This document shows positions 62,461 through 64,000 of a stretch of DNA of 64,000 bases, piece after piece. Source of the DNA: Methanomassiliicoccales archaeon (GTDB lineage Archaea; Thermoplasmatota; Thermoplasmata; Methanomassiliicoccales; JACIVX01); NCBI GenBank assembly GCA_014361295.1, contig JACIVX010000001.1, forward strand, positions 186,001 to 250,000, read 5' to 3'. A program made the position numbers and the translations under genes. Position 1 is the first letter of the stretch; each line of letters begins with the position of its first letter. The notes beneath the pieces were generated by a model that saw only the letters and a list, made by a program, of their open reading frames with translations, was not told where the DNA came from and did not search any database.

Positions 62461-62718
62461 TTGAAAATTCCAAATTTATCTTTTCTTTGGTTCGCGGAAT
62501 ACCCCGATGATACGGCTCGCAAGAATGAGGTGAGATTGTTTTCCAAGTAATAAAGCCAGATAAACAAACTGTCAGAGATTTCAATGATTCTTCAGATGAT
62601 CCGACAGCATGTCTTTTCTTTCAGTTGAAAAATACTGATCGTATTTTTTCCACAATCGTAAATATGTAAAGCAAATTTTTTATTTATTTCGTTTAGCCAG
62701 TATTTCAAAATGTGCAGA

Positions 62719-62726
62719 TTTAAATA
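62719..62726 (+). promoter_or_regulatory. TATA box of the RamA-like gene (leaderless)
   Basis: A tttaaata element is centred about 23 bases before ATG 62745, predicting a leaderless transcript from that codon rather than from ATG 62757. Confidence 0.6.
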
Positions 62727-62744
62727 GAGAAATCATAATTACCG

Positions 62745-64000
62745 ATGGTACTTCCTATGGCCTACGGCATAGCTCTTGATTTAGGAACTAGCGGTTACAG
62801 AACACATTTAGTGGATCTATCGAATAAAGGAAAGATCATATCGACAGCGATCACGATGCGACATCCTTTGCCGGGTGCCAATATTATGGATCACCTTCAT
62901 TTTTGGATTGAAAATGGCGCTGAAGTGGGGCATAAGATCATTCTTGAGACGGTCGATAAACTCATAGCACTTCATGGCGTTGATTGCAAAGAGATCAAAA
63001 GAATCGCTGTCTGCGGCAATCCGGCCCAGCTTTCGATGTTTGAGGGCATTGAGATTCGTGATCTCGCATACGCTGGCGAATCGATTCTTAAGCGTTTCAA
63101 CGTCACGAGACCTAACAGAAGAGGACATACGACAACAGCTGGTGCGATTGGACTGACGGTCGTAGGGCCGGAGACTGAGGTTGCCATTCCGCCAGCAATC
63201 AGGCACGAGGTTGGCGCGGATGCCCTTGCAATGATTATTAAGTCAAAGATGCTAGAGAAGAAAGAGACATGTATGGTCACAGACTATGGAACAAACGCTG
63301 AAATGGGTCTCTACCACGACGGTGAACTGTACAGTGGAAGTGCAGCCGCTGGTCCCGCGATGGAGGGACAGCATATTTCCCATGGAATGCTTGCAGCACC
63401 CTATGCGATATCTGATTTGAATGTCGAGAGCGATGGGTACTGGGCCAATTTTGTTCTCGACGAGCGTCTGGGCCCGCGAAGGGCTTCATTGATCAACCCT
63501 TCAACTGGTGATTTGAAGAAACTTGATAACATAAAAGCAAGGGGAATTACAGGCACAGGCGTCGTTGCGGCGGTCGCTCTCGGTCTTGAAACGGGTTTGA
63601 TCAAATTGCCTGGTATTGCGACAAAGGACAGAATTCTTCATTTCCAGGATGGGGTCACTTTCAACGAGAAGGACCTCCATGAGGCTGGAAAGGCGATGGG
63701 GGCGATTCGCGCAGGGCATAAGACGCTAATTGAGGAGGTCGGAATCAAGGATGACGAGATTAAGACGATGTATTTAGCTGGCGCATCTGGTACTTACGTC
63801 GATCCGATCAAGGCACAGACATGTGGTCTCGTTCCACGTGTCGTCGAAAAAACGGTTCAGGTCGGGAACACTTCATTGATGATGGCCTATGATCTTTTGG
63901 TCGATCCATCGGTAATGGATATGATGCAGTCCGTCGCTGATTCGATCGCCTCTAAACATATCATGTTTGCGACGTCAAAAATTTTCGAGGATATCTACAT
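62745..64000 (+). CDS. ramA: RamA-like corrinoid reductive activator, N-terminal part (cut by right edge)
   Basis: 418 codons are visible; the gene runs off the right edge. It begins directly with an ASKHA fold (GIALDLGTSGYRTHLVDL; HPLPGANIMDHLHFW), without the N-terminal [2Fe-2S] domain of RACE proteins, and carries TDYGTNAEMGLYHDGEL, AAAGPAMEGQHISHGM and LAGASGTYVDP. This is the layout of methylamine-type RamA, which uses ATP to reduce Co(II) corrinoid proteins back to Co(I) and has two C-terminal [4Fe-4S] sites that would lie beyond the window. The partner corrinoid protein at 58502 is a fitting client. Confidence 0.85.
   Translation, partial: MVLPMAYGIALDLGTSGYRTHLVDLSNKGKIISTAITMRHPLPGANIMDHLHFWIENGAEVGHKIILETVDKLIALHGVDCKEIKRIAVCGNPAQLSMFEGIEIRDLAYAGESILKRFNVTRPNRRGHTTTAGAIGLTVVGPETEVAIPPAIRHEVGADALAMIIKSKMLEKKETCMVTDYGTNAEMGLYHDGELYSGSAAAGPAMEGQHISHGMLAAPYAISDLNVESDGYWANFVLDERLGPRRASLINPSTGDLKKLDNIKARGITGTGVVAAVALGLETGLIKLPGIATKDRILHFQDGVTFNEKDLHEAGKAMGAIRAGHKTLIEEVGIKDDEIKTMYLAGASGTYVDPIKAQTCGLVPRVVEKTVQVGNTSLMMAYDLLVDPSVMDMMQSVADSIASKHIMFATSKIFEDIY

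Noticed and set aside
58502-64000. Methyl-transfer genes as proof that the organism is a methanogen
   Set aside because: MtaA/MtbA-type and RamA-like proteins also occur in non-methanogens, and no mcr gene is in the window.

Overview
The window looks like a chromosomal piece of an anaerobic euryarchaeon, most likely from the Thermoplasmatota/Methanomassiliicoccales side (inference). Archaeal marks seen directly are TATA boxes about 25-30 nt upstream of starts, several apparently leaderless genes, an archaeal SepF, an MCT-1-like PUA protein, archaemetzincin, RtcB, a RecJ-like DHH nuclease, an HTH-10 regulator, a DUF835 membrane protein, and a tRNA-His with an encoded G-1 and no encoded CCA. 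The metabolism is strictly anaerobic: HdrA plus a FlpD-HdrC-HdrB fusion, tungsten-type aldehyde:ferredoxin oxidoreductase (AOR), several radical SAM enzymes, and a corrinoid methyl-transfer locus with a RamA-like activator. No methyl-CoM reductase gene lies in the window, so methanogenesis itself is not shown.

Layout. 1-15 kb: two glycosyltransferases, a membrane transglutaminase-like protein, an ADP-ribosylglycohydrolase, a radical SAM/SPASM protein resembling the tungsten-enzyme maturase, a 1036-residue REC/PAS/GAF histidine kinase containing a 13-base poly-C tract, a HemW-like radical SAM protein, galU-ugd for UDP-glucuronate, and a fumarate-reductase-type flavoprotein. 15-23 kb: UPF0173 hydrolase, the Hdr-type electron-transfer pair, a glutamate-semialdehyde-type aldehyde dehydrogenase, a wHTH regulator and a CobW-family GTPase. 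23.5-30.3 kb: a metal-cofactor or Fe-S handling cluster with DUF134 regulator, two DUF5320 proteins behind a structured leader, a cupin, two MinD-type ATPases with ferredoxin inserts, two NifX-like proteins, Mrp/NBP35, and an HTH-10 regulator.

30.5-42.8 kb: a large surface beta-propeller/CARDB protein, a frameshifted PRC-barrel gene, two ABC-2 transporters, then AOR with two MoaD-like proteins and a MoeB/ThiF enzyme. Three genes in 34.9-38.6 kb appear to lack a canonical start codon where homology places the N-terminus. 43-57 kb: a decayed KaiC-like gene, a membrane protein pair, zinc ribbons, PUA protein, SepF, HD hydrolase, archaemetzincin, RtcB, DUF835 protein overlapping tRNA-His, argF, RecJ-like and RNase H-like nucleases, and a phosphoesterase.

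57-64 kb: a 31-residue zinc-ribbon microprotein upstream of an AmrS-type radical SAM enzyme, then a methyl-transfer locus: corrinoid protein, hydantoinase/oxoprolinase-family ASKHA protein, MtaA/MtbA-type methyltransferase, and a RamA-like corrinoid activator cut by the right edge. The corrinoid, the zinc methyltransferase and the reactivase are present, but the usual substrate:corrinoid methyltransferase is absent from the window and a hydantoinase-family protein sits in its place. I consider this locus, together with the structured leader at 24.17 kb, the best lead for new biology.
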